Shown here: one piece after another, positions 41,714 through 50,447 of the stretch
How the letters are laid out: the number at the start of each line of letters is the position of its first letter
Numbering within the stretch: position 1 is the stretch's first letter
From: Streptomyces dioscori
GTDB taxonomy: Bacteria; Actinomycetota; Actinomycetes; Streptomycetales; Streptomycetaceae
DNA: 64,000 bases
Direction: 5' to 3'
Assembly: GCF_003024195.1 (NCBI RefSeq)
Contig: NZ_KZ679045.1
Span: forward strand, 1-64,000
Translations under genes and position numbers: made by a program
Notes under the pieces: generated by a model
The model's input: the letters and a program-made list of their open reading frames with translations, nothing else
What the model was told of the DNA's origin: nothing
Databases searched by the model: none

Positions 41714-42613
41714 ATGGAAGCTTCGCGAATCGCCGTGGCCGGCGCGTCCGGCCTCATCGGTACGGCCCTGGTGCGCTCACTGACCGCCGACGGGCACGAG
41801 GTGGTGCGGCTGGTACGCCGTACGCCCCGGTCGGACGACGAGGTCGAGTGGGACCCCGAGCGCGGTTACGTGGACGCCGTGGGCCTGACCGGCTGCGACG
41901 CCGTCGTGAACCTCGCGGGCGCCGGGATCGCCGACCGCCGCTGGTCGGACGCGTACAAGCGGACGATCCGTGAGAGCCGGCTCCTCGGCACAGCCACCCT
42001 CGCGGAGGCCGCCGCCACCCTCGAACGGCCGCCGCGGGTCTTCCTCAACGGCAGCGCCATGGGCTTCTACGGGGACACCGGCACGCGGGCCGTGGACGAG
42101 AGCGCGCCGCCCGGGGACGGGTTCCTGCCCTCGCTGTGCGTGGAGTGGGAGGCGGCGGCGGCGCCCGCGCAGGAGGCGGGCGTACGGACCGTCTTCGCCC
42201 GCACCGGACTGGTGGTGGCCCCCAAGGGCGGTGCCTGGGGGCGGCTGTTCCCGCTCTTCAAGGCGGGGCTCGGCGGGAAGATGGGCGACGGTCGGCAGTA
42301 CTGGAGCTATATCGCACTGCACGACCACGTGGCCGCGCTGCGCTTCCTGATCGATTCCGAGGCGCTGTCCGGGCCCTTCAACCTGACGGCTCCGGAACCG
42401 CTCACCAACGGCGAGATCACGGCCGCCATGGGGCGCGTCCTGCACCGCCCCACACTGTTCTCGGTGCCCGCGCCCGTCCTGAAGGCCGCGCTCGGCGAGA
42501 TGGCCTCGGAGGTGCTGGGCAGCCAGCACGTCCTTCCCACCCGCCTGCTGGAGTCGGGCTTCACCTTCGCCTTCCCGGGCATCGAGGAGGCCATCAGGGC
42601 GGCTCAGAGCTAG
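41714..42613 (+). CDS. TIGR01777-family NAD-dependent epimerase/oxidoreductase
   Basis: A 299-residue extended SDR protein. It starts MEASRIAVAGASGLIGTAL with the Rossmann GASGLIG, then NLAGAGIADRRWSDAYKR and NGSAMGFYGDTG, signatures of the TIGR01777 family (E. coli YfcH type). The function of the family is unknown. Its M. tuberculosis homologue Rv2216 lies between dlaT and lipB, so position is conserved. CAGGAT at 41702-41707 lies 6 nt before the ATG and no Shine-Dalgarno is clear. Confidence 0.9.
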   Translation: MEASRIAVAGASGLIGTALVRSLTADGHEVVRLVRRTPRSDDEVEWDPERGYVDAVGLTGCDAVVNLAGAGIADRRWSDAYKRTIRESRLLGTATLAEAAATLERPPRVFLNGSAMGFYGDTGTRAVDESAPPGDGFLPSLCVEWEAAAAPAQEAGVRTVFARTGLVVAPKGGAWGRLFPLFKAGLGGKMGDGRQYWSYIALHDHVAALRFLIDSEALSGPFNLTAPEPLTNGEITAAMGRVLHRPTLFSVPAPVLKAALGEMASEVLGSQHVLPTRLLESGFTFAFPGIEEAIRAAQS

Positions 42614-42807
42614 GTACGGCCCAGCACCCGGGCCCGCTCCCCAGGCGTGCACGCCGACCGCATGCGACCGGCGTGCGACCGTGCCCTGTTCATGCGCGAG
42701 TTCCTCCGGCCGGTCGCGGCCCTACGCTCGTCCCGAAGTCGGGTATTCCGGATACCCGTTGGGGGCGGGACGCCTCCAAGCAGCCGCGCGACCTCTAGGA
42801 GGGGCAC

Positions 42808-44184
42808 GTGCTTGAGCCCGCTTGCCAGGCGGACGTCGTCATCGTGGGGGCCGGGGTCGCGGGACTCTCGGCCGCCCAACGGCTGAACAGCGCAGGTGTG
42901 TCGACCGTCGTCCTGGAGGCCGCCCCTCAGGTGGGCGGCCGGATGGCGACCGAGAAGATCGACGGTTTCCGTCTCGACCGCGTCGGACGGCTCCTCTTCA
43001 CGTCGTACCCCGAACTGCGGCTGACGCCCGGCCTGGACGCCCTCGTCCTGCGCCCGTTCGCCGCCGGTGTCCTCGTCCACGCCGAGGGGCGTGTGCACCG
43101 GGCGGGCGAGCCCGCGAGCGCCGGGGGCGCAAGGGGCGCACTCGACGCGGCGCGCGCCTTTGTGAGCCCCCCTCGCAGGCTCCGGCAGCTCGCCCCCGCC
43201 GCCGCGCCGCCCATGTCGCGGGCGTACCCCCCGCTCGGGGGCGCACTCGACCAGGCCCGGCTGGCCGCGGCCCTCGGCCGGATCGCGACGGTTCCCGTGG
43301 AGCGGCTGCTGGCCCGGCCCGAGCGGCCCGCCGGGCAGGCGCTCGCGGCGCGTGGCATGCCGGCGCGAACGGTCGAGGGTTTTCTGCGCCCCCTCCTGGC
43401 GGCGCTGCTCTGCGACCCGGACCTGACGACGTCCAGCCGGTGCGCCGACCTCGCCCTCCGGACCTTCGCCTCCGGGCGGCTGTGCCTGCCGGAGGGCGGG
43501 GCCGACACCCTGCCGGAGCTGCTCGCCGCGACCCTGCCGCCGGGGACGGTCCGTACCGGAGTGCGGGCCACCTCCGTCTCGACGACGTCCGTGACGACGG
43601 CCGAGCACGGTGAACTCCGCTGCCGGGCCGTCCTGGTGGCGACCGGGGCCCGCGCCGCGGCGGAGCTGCTGCCCGGACTGCGGGTGCCGCCGTGCCATCC
43701 GGTGACGGTGGTGCACCACACGGCGGACGAGCCGCCCCTGACGGACGCGGCGCTGCTCCTGGACGCGGACCGGCGGGGGCCTGTGGCCCACACGGCGGTG
43801 ATCAGTCAGGTCGATCCGTCGCGGGCGCCCGTGGGCCGTGCGCTGATCTCGTCGACGGTGCTGGGCGCACCGACCGCGGACACGGACCGTGCGGTACGGG
43901 CGCAGCTGGCGGCCCTCTACGGCACCGCCACGCACCGCTGGGAGCTGCTGGCGGTCCACCACACGCCCGACGCCGTCCCGGCGATGGCGCCGCCGCACGA
44001 TCTGCGCCGTCCTGTGCGGCTGCTGGCGGGTCTGTACGTGTGCGGCGACCACCGGGACACGAGCACGGTGCAGGGTGCTCTGCACTCGGGGCGGCGGGTG
44101 GCGCGGGCCGTGCTCTCGGACTTGGGCGCCGCGGCGACGGGGTCGGCGGTGGCCGCCCCATTACCGACACCTACGGCCGCGTAG
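42808..44184 (+). CDS. FAD-dependent amine oxidase/desaturase-like protein
   Basis: A 458-residue NAD(P)/FAD-dependent oxidoreductase of the flavin amine oxidase or phytoene desaturase superfamily. The dinucleotide motif VVIVGAGVAGLSAAQ begins near residue 10, with VLEAAPQVGGRM completing it at 36-47; the FAD-closing motif near the end is LYVCGDHRDTSTVQGALHSGRRVA. The substrate is unknown; no carotenoid or amine genes are near. The GTG start follows TAGGAGGGGCAC. Upstream the gap 42614-42807 shows CGGGTATTCCGGATACCCG, a 9-bp inverted repeat at about 42741. Confidence 0.85.
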   Translation: MLEPACQADVVIVGAGVAGLSAAQRLNSAGVSTVVLEAAPQVGGRMATEKIDGFRLDRVGRLLFTSYPELRLTPGLDALVLRPFAAGVLVHAEGRVHRAGEPASAGGARGALDAARAFVSPPRRLRQLAPAAAPPMSRAYPPLGGALDQARLAAALGRIATVPVERLLARPERPAGQALAARGMPARTVEGFLRPLLAALLCDPDLTTSSRCADLALRTFASGRLCLPEGGADTLPELLAATLPPGTVRTGVRATSVSTTSVTTAEHGELRCRAVLVATGARAAAELLPGLRVPPCHPVTVVHHTADEPPLTDAALLLDADRRGPVAHTAVISQVDPSRAPVGRALISSTVLGAPTADTDRAVRAQLAALYGTATHRWELLAVHHTPDAVPAMAPPHDLRRPVRLLAGLYVCGDHRDTSTVQGALHSGRRVARAVLSDLGAAATGSAVAAPLPTPTAA

Positions 44185-44239
44185 CCCTTGCCGGGGGGGG
44201 CGGGTCGTGACTCGGCTGCGGGCCGGCGGGGGTTGACCG

Positions 44240-44438
44240 CGCAGTTCCCCGCGCCCCTAAAGACAACACCCCTTCGCCAAGCCGGAGTGGAGGCCCCGAC
44301 GCGGGGCGGGACCTCCACTCCCATCAGCGACGAGGGCCCCTTGCAGGGGCGCGGGGAACTGCGCGACAAGCCCCCACCGGGCCGCAGGCGAATCGCGGCC
44401 GGCCGCACCAGCGCCCTTCAGGGGCGCGGGGAACGGCG
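44240..44438. repeat. Family A repeat (one forward, two reverse cores) with inner palindrome
   Basis: A forward core is at 44240-44258 and reverse cores at 44345-44363 and 44420-44438. Inside the first pair, GGAGTGGAGG at 44284-44293 pairs with CCTCCACTCC at 44311-44320. The block fills the 303-bp gap between the convergent FAD-oxidoreductase and NsdA-like genes; no gene is seen. Confidence 0.88.
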
Positions 44439-44487
44439 CGACCCGCCCCCGCCGGCCCGCAGCCGAACCGCGACCCCGGAGCCACGC

Positions 44488-45969
44488 TCAGCCCAGCGCA
44501 GCGACCTTGTCGCGGTACCCCCTCACCGGCGCCGCGTCGCGATACGGCTCCAGCCGCCGTTCGAAGTCCCGCACATACTCCAGCGCCCGGACCGAGCGCA
44601 TCTCGGACGCCTGCGTAGCCGCCTCGGCCCCCAGCTGGCACGCCTGGTCGAGCTCCCCCAGTCCGAGCCGCGCCGAAGCGAGCACCACCCGGCAGAAGAG
44701 CCGGCTGCGCGCATACCCGGGCGCGCGCAACTGCAGCGACCGCTCGGCGTGCTGAGCCGCCGCCCGGTACTGCTGCAGATCCCGGTGGCAGTGCCCGAAC
44801 TCGTCCGCGAGCTGCGCATCGTCGAAGAACCGCGCCCAGTAGGGGACTTCGTCCCCCGGCCGGGCGATCTCCAGTGCCCGCTCGGCCCGTACGAGCGAGG
44901 CCGTGGCCGCCCGTACCTCGCCGAGCACGCCGTGCCCGCGCGCCTCGACCGCGTACAGCAGCGCCTGGACGACGGGTGGCGCGGACGAGCCCACGCCCTG
45001 CTGCGCGACCCGGGCCAGCTGCACCGCCTCGCGTCCGTGCCCGAGGTAGACGGCCTGCCGGCTCATGGTGACGAGCACGTAGGACCCGTACGCCCGGTCC
45101 GCCGCCGCCTGCGACAGGCGCAGCGCCTGCACGAAGTACCGCTGCGCGAGCCCGTGCGCGGCGATGTCGTACGAGGTCCAGCCCGCCAGCCGGGTCAGAT
45201 CGGCCGCCGCGGCGAACAGCCGGCGCCCTGTCTGCTCCCCGTACGTGCCGCGCAGCATCGGCTCCAGTTCGTGCTCCAGGTACCGCACGAGGGCCTGCCG
45301 GGCGTGCCCCCCGCCGTACGCGTTGTCGAGCGAGCGGAACAGCTCGCCGACCGAGCGCAGGGCCGCGATGTCGCCCGCGGTGACCCGCTGGCCGGGCCCG
45401 CGCTCGGTCCCCGCACGCTGCCGGAACGGCGGCCTGACCTGTTCCGGCACGGCCAGCGGCTTGACGGAAACCGGTCGGCCGCCCTGTACGGGGATCCGCG
45501 CCGCACCGGGGTCACCGCGGCTCACCCGGTCGTCGGCCCGGCCGATCAGCCAGTCCCGGCTGGGCACGACGAGCCCCGCCGGAGTGAACGCGATCTTGCG
45601 CAGCTCGGCATGGCTTCCCGAGTCCTTGCGCCAGAGCCCGCCGACGATGTCGACGGCCTCCTCCGGTGTGGCGGCGAACTCAAGACCCGCGTAGACGGGT
45701 GCGCACGCGTCGAGTCCGAGGTCCTGTGCGCTGAGCCGGCGGCCGAGGCGGCGGGTGAACACCTCGGCGATCAGGGCCGGTGTGGTGCCCCGGGGCTGCT
45801 GTCCTCGCAGCCAGCGGGTGACGGATGTCTTGTCGTATCTCAGATCGAGACCGTGTTCGAGGCCGAGCTGGTCCACTCGACGGGCGAGCCCCGCGTTGGA
45901 GAACCCCGCTTCTGCGATAAGTGCGGCGAGCTGACGGTTGGGGGTGCGCTGCGCGGGTCGTTCCGTCAT
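44488..45969 (-). CDS. NsdA-like regulator with N-terminal HTH and TPR-type repeats
   Basis: A 493-residue cytoplasmic protein. The first 70 residues form a lambda-repressor-like HTH (LAALIAEAGFSNAGLARRVDQLG, then DKTSVTRWLRGQQPRG). The remainder from about 240 is all-helical with TPR-like pairs (AYGSYVLVTMSRQAVYLGHGREAVQLARVAQQG). This layout matches Streptomyces NsdA-type regulators that affect sporulation and antibiotic production; orthology is not proven. The ATG at 45969 begins the family-like MTERPAQRTPN; the open frame reaches 46122. It is divergent from lipB, with palindrome GCGATCGC at 46099-46106 between them. Confidence 0.8.
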   Translation of the reverse strand: MTERPAQRTPNRQLAALIAEAGFSNAGLARRVDQLGLEHGLDLRYDKTSVTRWLRGQQPRGTTPALIAEVFTRRLGRRLSAQDLGLDACAPVYAGLEFAATPEEAVDIVGGLWRKDSGSHAELRKIAFTPAGLVVPSRDWLIGRADDRVSRGDPGAARIPVQGGRPVSVKPLAVPEQVRPPFRQRAGTERGPGQRVTAGDIAALRSVGELFRSLDNAYGGGHARQALVRYLEHELEPMLRGTYGEQTGRRLFAAAADLTRLAGWTSYDIAAHGLAQRYFVQALRLSQAAADRAYGSYVLVTMSRQAVYLGHGREAVQLARVAQQGVGSSAPPVVQALLYAVEARGHGVLGEVRAATASLVRAERALEIARPGDEVPYWARFFDDAQLADEFGHCHRDLQQYRAAAQHAERSLQLRAPGYARSRLFCRVVLASARLGLGELDQACQLGAEAATQASEMRSVRALEYVRDFERRLEPYRDAAPVRGYRDKVAALG

Positions 45970-46251
45970 CTGCGGTGCGAACTCCTGCCTTCCGGGCTGG
46001 GGGCCTGCGCGGGCAGGCCCGGGGCGAGGTCGGCCGCCATGCCTTGAGCAGCCCTTATTTGCCTCGTGAACGGCGCGAATGTAGCGGTCTGTAAGCAAGC
46101 GATCGCACATTTCGACGTTCATTCATCCGATCGTGTGAGGATTGCCCTCAGGGCTGACGCGCGCCGACCGGACGTACAGTGGCGTGGGGCGTTACGAGCC
46201 TTACGGGACCGTTGACCGGCCCCTCGAACTCTTGCAAGGGAGGCGCTTGCC

Positions 46252-47049
46252 GTGAGTGAGCTGCGGTTCGTCCGCATGGGTTTCGGTGCGGACGCCGTCG
46301 AGTACCAGGAAGCCTGGGACGAGCAGCGCCGTGTCCACACGGCCCGCTTCCAGGACGAGATCCCCGACACCTGTCTGCTCCTTGAGCACCCGCCGGTCTA
46401 CACGGCCGGCCGGCGCACGGCGGACAACGAACGGCCCCTCGACGGCACGCCCGTCGTCGACGTGGACCGGGGCGGGAAGATCACCTGGCACGGTCCGGGG
46501 CAGCTGGTCGGCTACCCGATCCAGAAACTGCCGCGCCCGGTGGACGTCGTCGCCCACCTCCGGCGGCTCGAAGACGCGATGATCCGGGTCTGCGCGGAGT
46601 TCGGCGTCGAGACCAGTCGGGTCGAGGGGCGGGCCGGTGTCTGGGTCCTGGGCGACCCGGTGGATCAGCGGCCGGCGCTCGGCGGGCTCTCGCTCGACTT
46701 CGATCCGCGGCTGGCGGACGAGGAGTTCGACCCGCGGCTCAACGGGCCCGAGTACGCGCCCTCCAACGCCGGGCAGCGGCGGGAGGACCGGAAGATCTGC
46801 GCGATGGGGATCCGGGTGGCCAAGGGGGTCACCATGCACGGCTTCGCCCTGAACGTGAACCCCGACGTGTCCAGCTTCGACAAGATCATTCCTTGTGGGA
46901 TCCGGGATGCGGGGGTCACGTCGCTGGCGCACGAGCTTGGGCGGGACCTCGCCATTTCGGATGTGCTGCCCGTGGCCGAGCGGCACCTGGCGGACGTCCT
47001 GGGGAACGCGGAGCTTCTGCCTCGGGCGGTGGAGGGGGCGGGGGTGTAG
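46252..47049 (+). CDS. lipB: Octanoyltransferase (lipoate biosynthesis)
   Basis: LipB moves octanoate from acyl carrier protein to lipoyl domains such as those of E2. The 265-residue protein has KITWHGPGQLVGYP near 76, catalytic Lys181 in RKICAMGIR and catalytic Cys215 in IIPCGIRDAG. The Lys-Cys spacing of 34 is the same as in M. tuberculosis LipB (142/176), but about 39 extra residues precede the Lys: an acidic insertion at about 134-178. The GTG follows GGGAGGCG. It is followed by lipA after 358 bp of repeats. Confidence 0.95.
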   Translation: MSELRFVRMGFGADAVEYQEAWDEQRRVHTARFQDEIPDTCLLLEHPPVYTAGRRTADNERPLDGTPVVDVDRGGKITWHGPGQLVGYPIQKLPRPVDVVAHLRRLEDAMIRVCAEFGVETSRVEGRAGVWVLGDPVDQRPALGGLSLDFDPRLADEEFDPRLNGPEYAPSNAGQRREDRKICAMGIRVAKGVTMHGFALNVNPDVSSFDKIIPCGIRDAGVTSLAHELGRDLAISDVLPVAERHLADVLGNAELLPRAVEGAGV

Positions 47050-47060
47050 GGCTTTTTTTC

Positions 47061-47272
47061 TCGCCCCCGCCGCCCCTACCCGTTCCCGTCACGCAGGGGG
47101 CTTCGCCCCTCGCCCCCGTAATCGCGCTACGCGCTCGTCCTCAAACGCCGGACGGGCTGAGAGGCGACGGACCGGCCGAGTCACCCAGGGGCGCGGGGAA
47201 CTGCTCAATCCTTTGGGCACGCCCCCACCGGCCCGCAGCCGAAGAACATCAGCCCGTCCGGCGAATGAGGAC
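47061..47272. repeat. Second family B element with a family A core inside it
   Basis: TCGCCCCCGCCGCCCCTACC at about 47061-47080 matches the outer arm of the 25.7-kb element. The inner arm lies at 47137-47160 and its degenerate partner at 47249-47272 (GTCCGGCGAATGAGGAC). The arms are separated by 88 bp that hold a reverse family A core at 47187-47205. A T7 run precedes the block at 47053-47059, which may end lipB transcription. It occupies most of the 358-bp gap between lipB and lipA; no gene is seen. Confidence 0.85.
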
Positions 47273-47407
47273 CCGGGGGCCCGGGGGCAGCGCCCGCCGA
47301 GCCTCGGGAATGCACCCCCGTTCCCGAAGGTTCCCCTCCTCGGGGGCCACGCACCGAACGGGCGTACCCTGGTGTACGCCGAAGAATCGAAGCTACAGGG
47401 AGCCGAT

Positions 47408-48373
47408 GTGTCCGCAGTCGCACCCGACGGACGCAAGATGCTGCGCCTGGAGGTCCGGAACGCCCAGACCCCCATCGAGCGCAAGCCCGAGTGGATCAAG
47501 ACCCGGGCGAAAATGGGTCCCGAATACACCAAGATGCAGAACCTCGTGAAGAGCGAGGGCCTGCACACGGTCTGCCAGGAGGCGGGCTGTCCCAACATCT
47601 ACGAGTGCTGGGAGGACCGCGAGGCCACGTTCCTCATCGGCGGCGACCAGTGCACGAGGCGTTGCGACTTCTGCCAGATCGACACGGGCAAGCCCGAGGC
47701 GCTGGACCGCGACGAGCCCCGCCGCGTGGGCGAGTCCGTGGTCACGATGGACCTCAACTACGCCACCATCACCGGCGTGGCCCGTGACGACCTGGAGGAC
47801 GGCGGCGCCTGGCTGTACGCGGAGACGGTCCGCCAGATCCACCAGCAGACCGCGGACCGCGCCGAGGGCCGGACCAAGGTCGAGCTGCTGGCCCCGGACT
47901 TCAACGCCGAGCCGGCCCAGCTCGCCGAGGTCTTCTCCTCCCGCCCGGAGGTCTTCGCGCACAACGTGGAGACGGTCCCGCGCATCTTCAAGCGCATCCG
48001 CCCGGGCTTCCGGTACGAGCGTTCACTGAAGGTCATCACCGAGGCCCGCGACTACGGTCTGGTCACGAAGTCGAACCTGATCCTCGGCATGGGCGAGACC
48101 CGCGAAGAGGTCAGCGAGGCGCTGCGCCAGCTGCACGAGGCGGGCTGTGAGCTCGTCACCATCACGCAGTACCTGCGGCCCTCCGTGCGCCACCACCCCG
48201 TCGAGCGCTGGGTGAAGCCGCACGAGTTCGTGGAGCTGAAGGAGGAGGCCGACCAGATCGGCTTCTCCGGAGTCATGTCGGGCCCACTGGTCCGCTCCTC
48301 GTACCGGGCCGGCCGCCTCTACCAGATGGCCATCGAGAAGCGCGGCGCGTACGTCGCCTCGCAGGCCGTCTGA
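47408..48373 (+). CDS. lipA: Lipoyl synthase
   Basis: A radical-SAM enzyme that inserts two sulfurs into the octanoyl chain made by LipB. The 321-residue protein has both Fe-S sites: the auxiliary cluster cysteines Cys56, Cys61 and Cys67 (CQEAGCPNIYEC) and the SAM cluster Cys82, Cys86 and Cys89 (CTRRCDFC). The C-terminal RSSYRAG contains the serine that ligates the auxiliary cluster. GTG at 47408 is chosen because AGGGAG lies just upstream and the family N-terminus fits. LipB and LipA together supply the E2 lipoyl groups. Confidence 0.96.
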   Translation: MSAVAPDGRKMLRLEVRNAQTPIERKPEWIKTRAKMGPEYTKMQNLVKSEGLHTVCQEAGCPNIYECWEDREATFLIGGDQCTRRCDFCQIDTGKPEALDRDEPRRVGESVVTMDLNYATITGVARDDLEDGGAWLYAETVRQIHQQTADRAEGRTKVELLAPDFNAEPAQLAEVFSSRPEVFAHNVETVPRIFKRIRPGFRYERSLKVITEARDYGLVTKSNLILGMGETREEVSEALRQLHEAGCELVTITQYLRPSVRHHPVERWVKPHEFVELKEEADQIGFSGVMSGPLVRSSYRAGRLYQMAIEKRGAYVASQAV

Positions 48374-48561
48374 GCCATATCGGCCGCCATCGGCGACTCC
48401 GTCGAATGGCACGCGGTGCCACTTGAGCGTGTGAACCTGCGCACAAGTGGCTACTCGTCAGTAATGGCCGGTACGACGCGGTCCTGGGCGTCCCCGCAGA
48501 TAGGGGCCATATCAGGGCCGCGTCAAGGTTTCAGGCCTGCATATCAAGGCTTCACCGGCGT

Positions 48562-48590
48562 TTGACCGGTCGGTCACGCCCTGGTAACAC
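48562..48590 (+). promoter_or_regulatory. Promoter upstream of the 66-residue gene
   Basis: TTGACC at 48562-48567 and TAACAC at 48585-48590 are separated by 17 bp, a good match to the HrdB-type consensus. Transcription would start near 48597, about 66 nt before the small gene. The 289-bp gap also has two CATATC words and two CAAGG-TTCA words (48525-48553) that look like direct repeats. Confidence 0.5.
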
Positions 48591-48662
48591 CATTCAGTGA
48601 CCCTGGTTTTACACCCCGTAGAGCCTTAGCCAGAGCCGCCGTCCCGAGGGGGGACCCCCATC

Positions 48663-48863
48663 ATGCAGGCCGCGCCCGTACGCGCCACCGCGATCCCGTC
48701 GTTCACCGATGCACTCCGTGCCGTCGAGTCCCTGCTCCTGAGCAGTGGCCAGCGCACCGCCCGTCGCAACGCCTGGACGTCCGTCCTGGAGGACCGCCGT
48801 CGCGCCAAGGACCGCGTCGAGGCACAGCGTGTCGTGGAGCAGTCCTTCGTCACCCACCTCTGA
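48663..48863 (+). CDS. Small conserved basic protein downstream of lipA
   Basis: A 66-residue protein starting MQAAPVRATAIPSFTDALRAVE, helical and rich in Arg (QRTARRNAWTSVLEDRRRAKDRVEAQRVVEQ). I recall close relatives in the same place between lipA and the DUF4191 gene in other Streptomyces, so it is a real conserved protein of unknown function. It has no cysteine or membrane segment. GAGGGGGG lies upstream of the ATG and a promoter-like pair lies about 70-100 bp upstream, so it is probably transcribed on its own. Confidence 0.8.
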   Translation: MQAAPVRATAIPSFTDALRAVESLLLSSGQRTARRNAWTSVLEDRRRAKDRVEAQRVVEQSFVTHL

Positions 48864-48953
48864 GCCGTCCCGCGCCTTTGCGTGAGGGCCGTGACGCAGG
48901 CCGACCGGGCACCGCCGTCGTCGGCGCTTCCCCCGACACGTAGACTTCACGGC

Positions 48954-49652
48954 ATGGCGAGGAAGGAACCCGCAGCGGACGCTGCGAACCCCGGGCGACT
49001 CAAGCAGATCGCTCTGACTTACAAGATGACCCGCAAGGCCGACAAAAAGATCGGTCTTGTACTCGCGGCTGTCGGAATCGTCACCCTTGGTGTCTTCCTC
49101 GCGATCGGCTTCTGGATCGGTCACCCGATCTATCTCGGCATTCTCGGCCTCCTGCTCGCCTTCCTCGCGTCGGCGATCGTCTTCGGGCGCCGGGCCGAGC
49201 GGGCGGCCTTCGGCCAGATGGAGGGCCAGCCGGGCGCGGCGGCGGCGGTGCTCGACAATGTCGGGCGCGGCTGGACGACGACCCCGGCGGTGGCGATGAA
49301 CCGCAGCCAGGACGTGGTCCACCGGGCCGTCGGCAAGGCCGGCATCGTGCTGGTGGCCGAGGGCAACCCGAACCGGGTGAAGAGCCTGCTGGCCGCCGAG
49401 AAGCGGAAGATGGCGCGCATCGTCGCGGACGTGCCGGTGCACGACATCCTCGTCGGCACGGGCGAGGGCCAGGTCGAGCTGAAGAAGCTCCGTACGACGA
49501 TGGTGAAGCTGCCGCGTGTACTGACCGGCCCGCAGGTCACCGCGACCAACGACCGGCTGCGTGCCCTCGGCGACCTGATGAGCAACATGCCGCTTCCCAA
49601 GGGCCCGATGCCCAAGGGAATGCGGATGCCGCGCGGCGGGAAGATGCGCTAG
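48954..49652 (+). CDS. DUF4191 membrane protein
   Basis: A 232-residue actinobacterial protein with a short cytoplasmic N-terminus, two adjacent helices at about 37-58 and 62-82, and a cytoplasmic C-terminal region of 145 residues that ends in Met/Pro/Lys-rich repeats (PKGPMPKGMRMPRGGKMR). The M. tuberculosis homologue Rv2219 also follows lipA. The function is unknown. There is no Shine-Dalgarno; TAGACT at 48941-48946 lies 7 nt before the ATG, so a leaderless mRNA is likely. Confidence 0.88.
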   Translation: MARKEPAADAANPGRLKQIALTYKMTRKADKKIGLVLAAVGIVTLGVFLAIGFWIGHPIYLGILGLLLAFLASAIVFGRRAERAAFGQMEGQPGAAAAVLDNVGRGWTTTPAVAMNRSQDVVHRAVGKAGIVLVAEGNPNRVKSLLAAEKRKMARIVADVPVHDILVGTGEGQVELKKLRTTMVKLPRVLTGPQVTATNDRLRALGDLMSNMPLPKGPMPKGMRMPRGGKMR

Positions 49653-49673
49653 CGCCGCACCTGAGCTCCACTG

Positions 49674-49719
49674 GAACGGGGCGTTCCGGAATCACCGACG
49701 GTTCCGGGGCGCCCCGTTC
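49674..49719. terminator. Hairpin between DUF4191 and RDD genes
   Basis: GAACGGGGCG at 49674-49683 pairs with CGCCCCGTTC at 49710-49719; an inner TTCCGGA/TTCCGG pairing extends the stem. It lies between convergent genes and could end both transcripts. Confidence 0.7.
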
Positions 49720-49780
49720 TCATGCCCGAGCCCGGCTCCGTACGGAAGCCGGGCTCGTCGCACGAACAGGGGTTGCGGAT

Positions 49781-50278
49781 CTAGATCCTGACCTCGACCG
49801 TGCGGGCCAGGCGGTCGTGCAGGCCGCGTCCGTCGCGGTCCCAGATCAGGGCCGGCAGCGCGAGGCACAGCAGGACCGTGCGCAGCAGGGCGCGCAGCGG
49901 GTTGACCGTGCCGGTCTCCAGAGCCAGGACCCGCAGGCCGAACAGCCGCTTGCCGGGTGTGAAGCCGAGGGTGCCCACGGTCAGCACGCTCACGACGAAG
50001 AAAACGAGCAGCGTCCAGTTCCCGGTCGCCTGGCCGTAGCCGTCGGTGATCAGGCCGTATGCGATCAAGGTGCACAGGCCCCAGTCGACGGCGAGGGCGC
50101 CCAGGCGCCTGCCGGGGCGCCCGATGGAGCCGGGGCCCGACTCGGGCAGGCCCAGCTGCTCTCCGCGGTATCCGAAGTCGGCACCGGCGTCCTCCGCGGC
50201 GGCGCGGGGTCCGGACAGCCACGATCCGATTGCTTGCCTGTTGTCCACCCGTCCACGGTACTGCGACCGTTTTGCCAT
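49781..50278 (-). CDS. RDD-family membrane protein
   Basis: A 165-residue protein with a cytoplasmic N-terminus of 55 residues, then three helices. The RDD signature is seen as RLGALAVDWGLCTL (Arg-Asp pattern), FTPGKRLFGLRV and RDGRGLHDRLART. RDD proteins are thought to be small transport or membrane-structure factors; the role here is unknown. In M. tuberculosis the RDD gene also lies beside glnA1. It is divergent from glnA, so the glnA GlnR sites could also influence it. Confidence 0.9.
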   Translation of the reverse strand: MAKRSQYRGRVDNRQAIGSWLSGPRAAAEDAGADFGYRGEQLGLPESGPGSIGRPGRRLGALAVDWGLCTLIAYGLITDGYGQATGNWTLLVFFVVSVLTVGTLGFTPGKRLFGLRVLALETGTVNPLRALLRTVLLCLALPALIWDRDGRGLHDRLARTVEVRI

Positions 50279-50311
50279 GCGGACAGGTGGGGTACACCGG
50301 ACCTCGTCCGG

Positions 50312-50349
50312 TTAACTTGGGCGAAACAAATGGGTCACGCTGGAGAAAT
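50312..50349 (+). promoter_or_regulatory. Paired GlnR boxes upstream of glnA
   Basis: TTAAC-n6-GAAAC at 50312-50327 and GTCAC-n6-GAAAT at 50334-50349 both match the GlnR consensus gTnAc-n6-GaAAc. Their starts are 22 bp apart, two helical turns, on one face of the DNA. GlnR activates glnA in S. coelicolor under nitrogen limitation, which supports this reading. Confidence 0.9.
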
Positions 50350-50447
50350 CACCCGTCCTTAAGGTCGGGCTCAGCGTGTGCCACCGCACTGGCCGCACGA
50401 ACGAACTACCACCCCGGTCCGAAGTGAGCGGGAGTAGGAGGAGCTGG

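Noticed and set aside
48374..48660. Possible small RNA in the gap after lipA, with CATATC and CAAGG repeats
   Set aside because: No clear terminator hairpin with a T-run is present; the features are better explained as the promoter region of the 66-residue gene.
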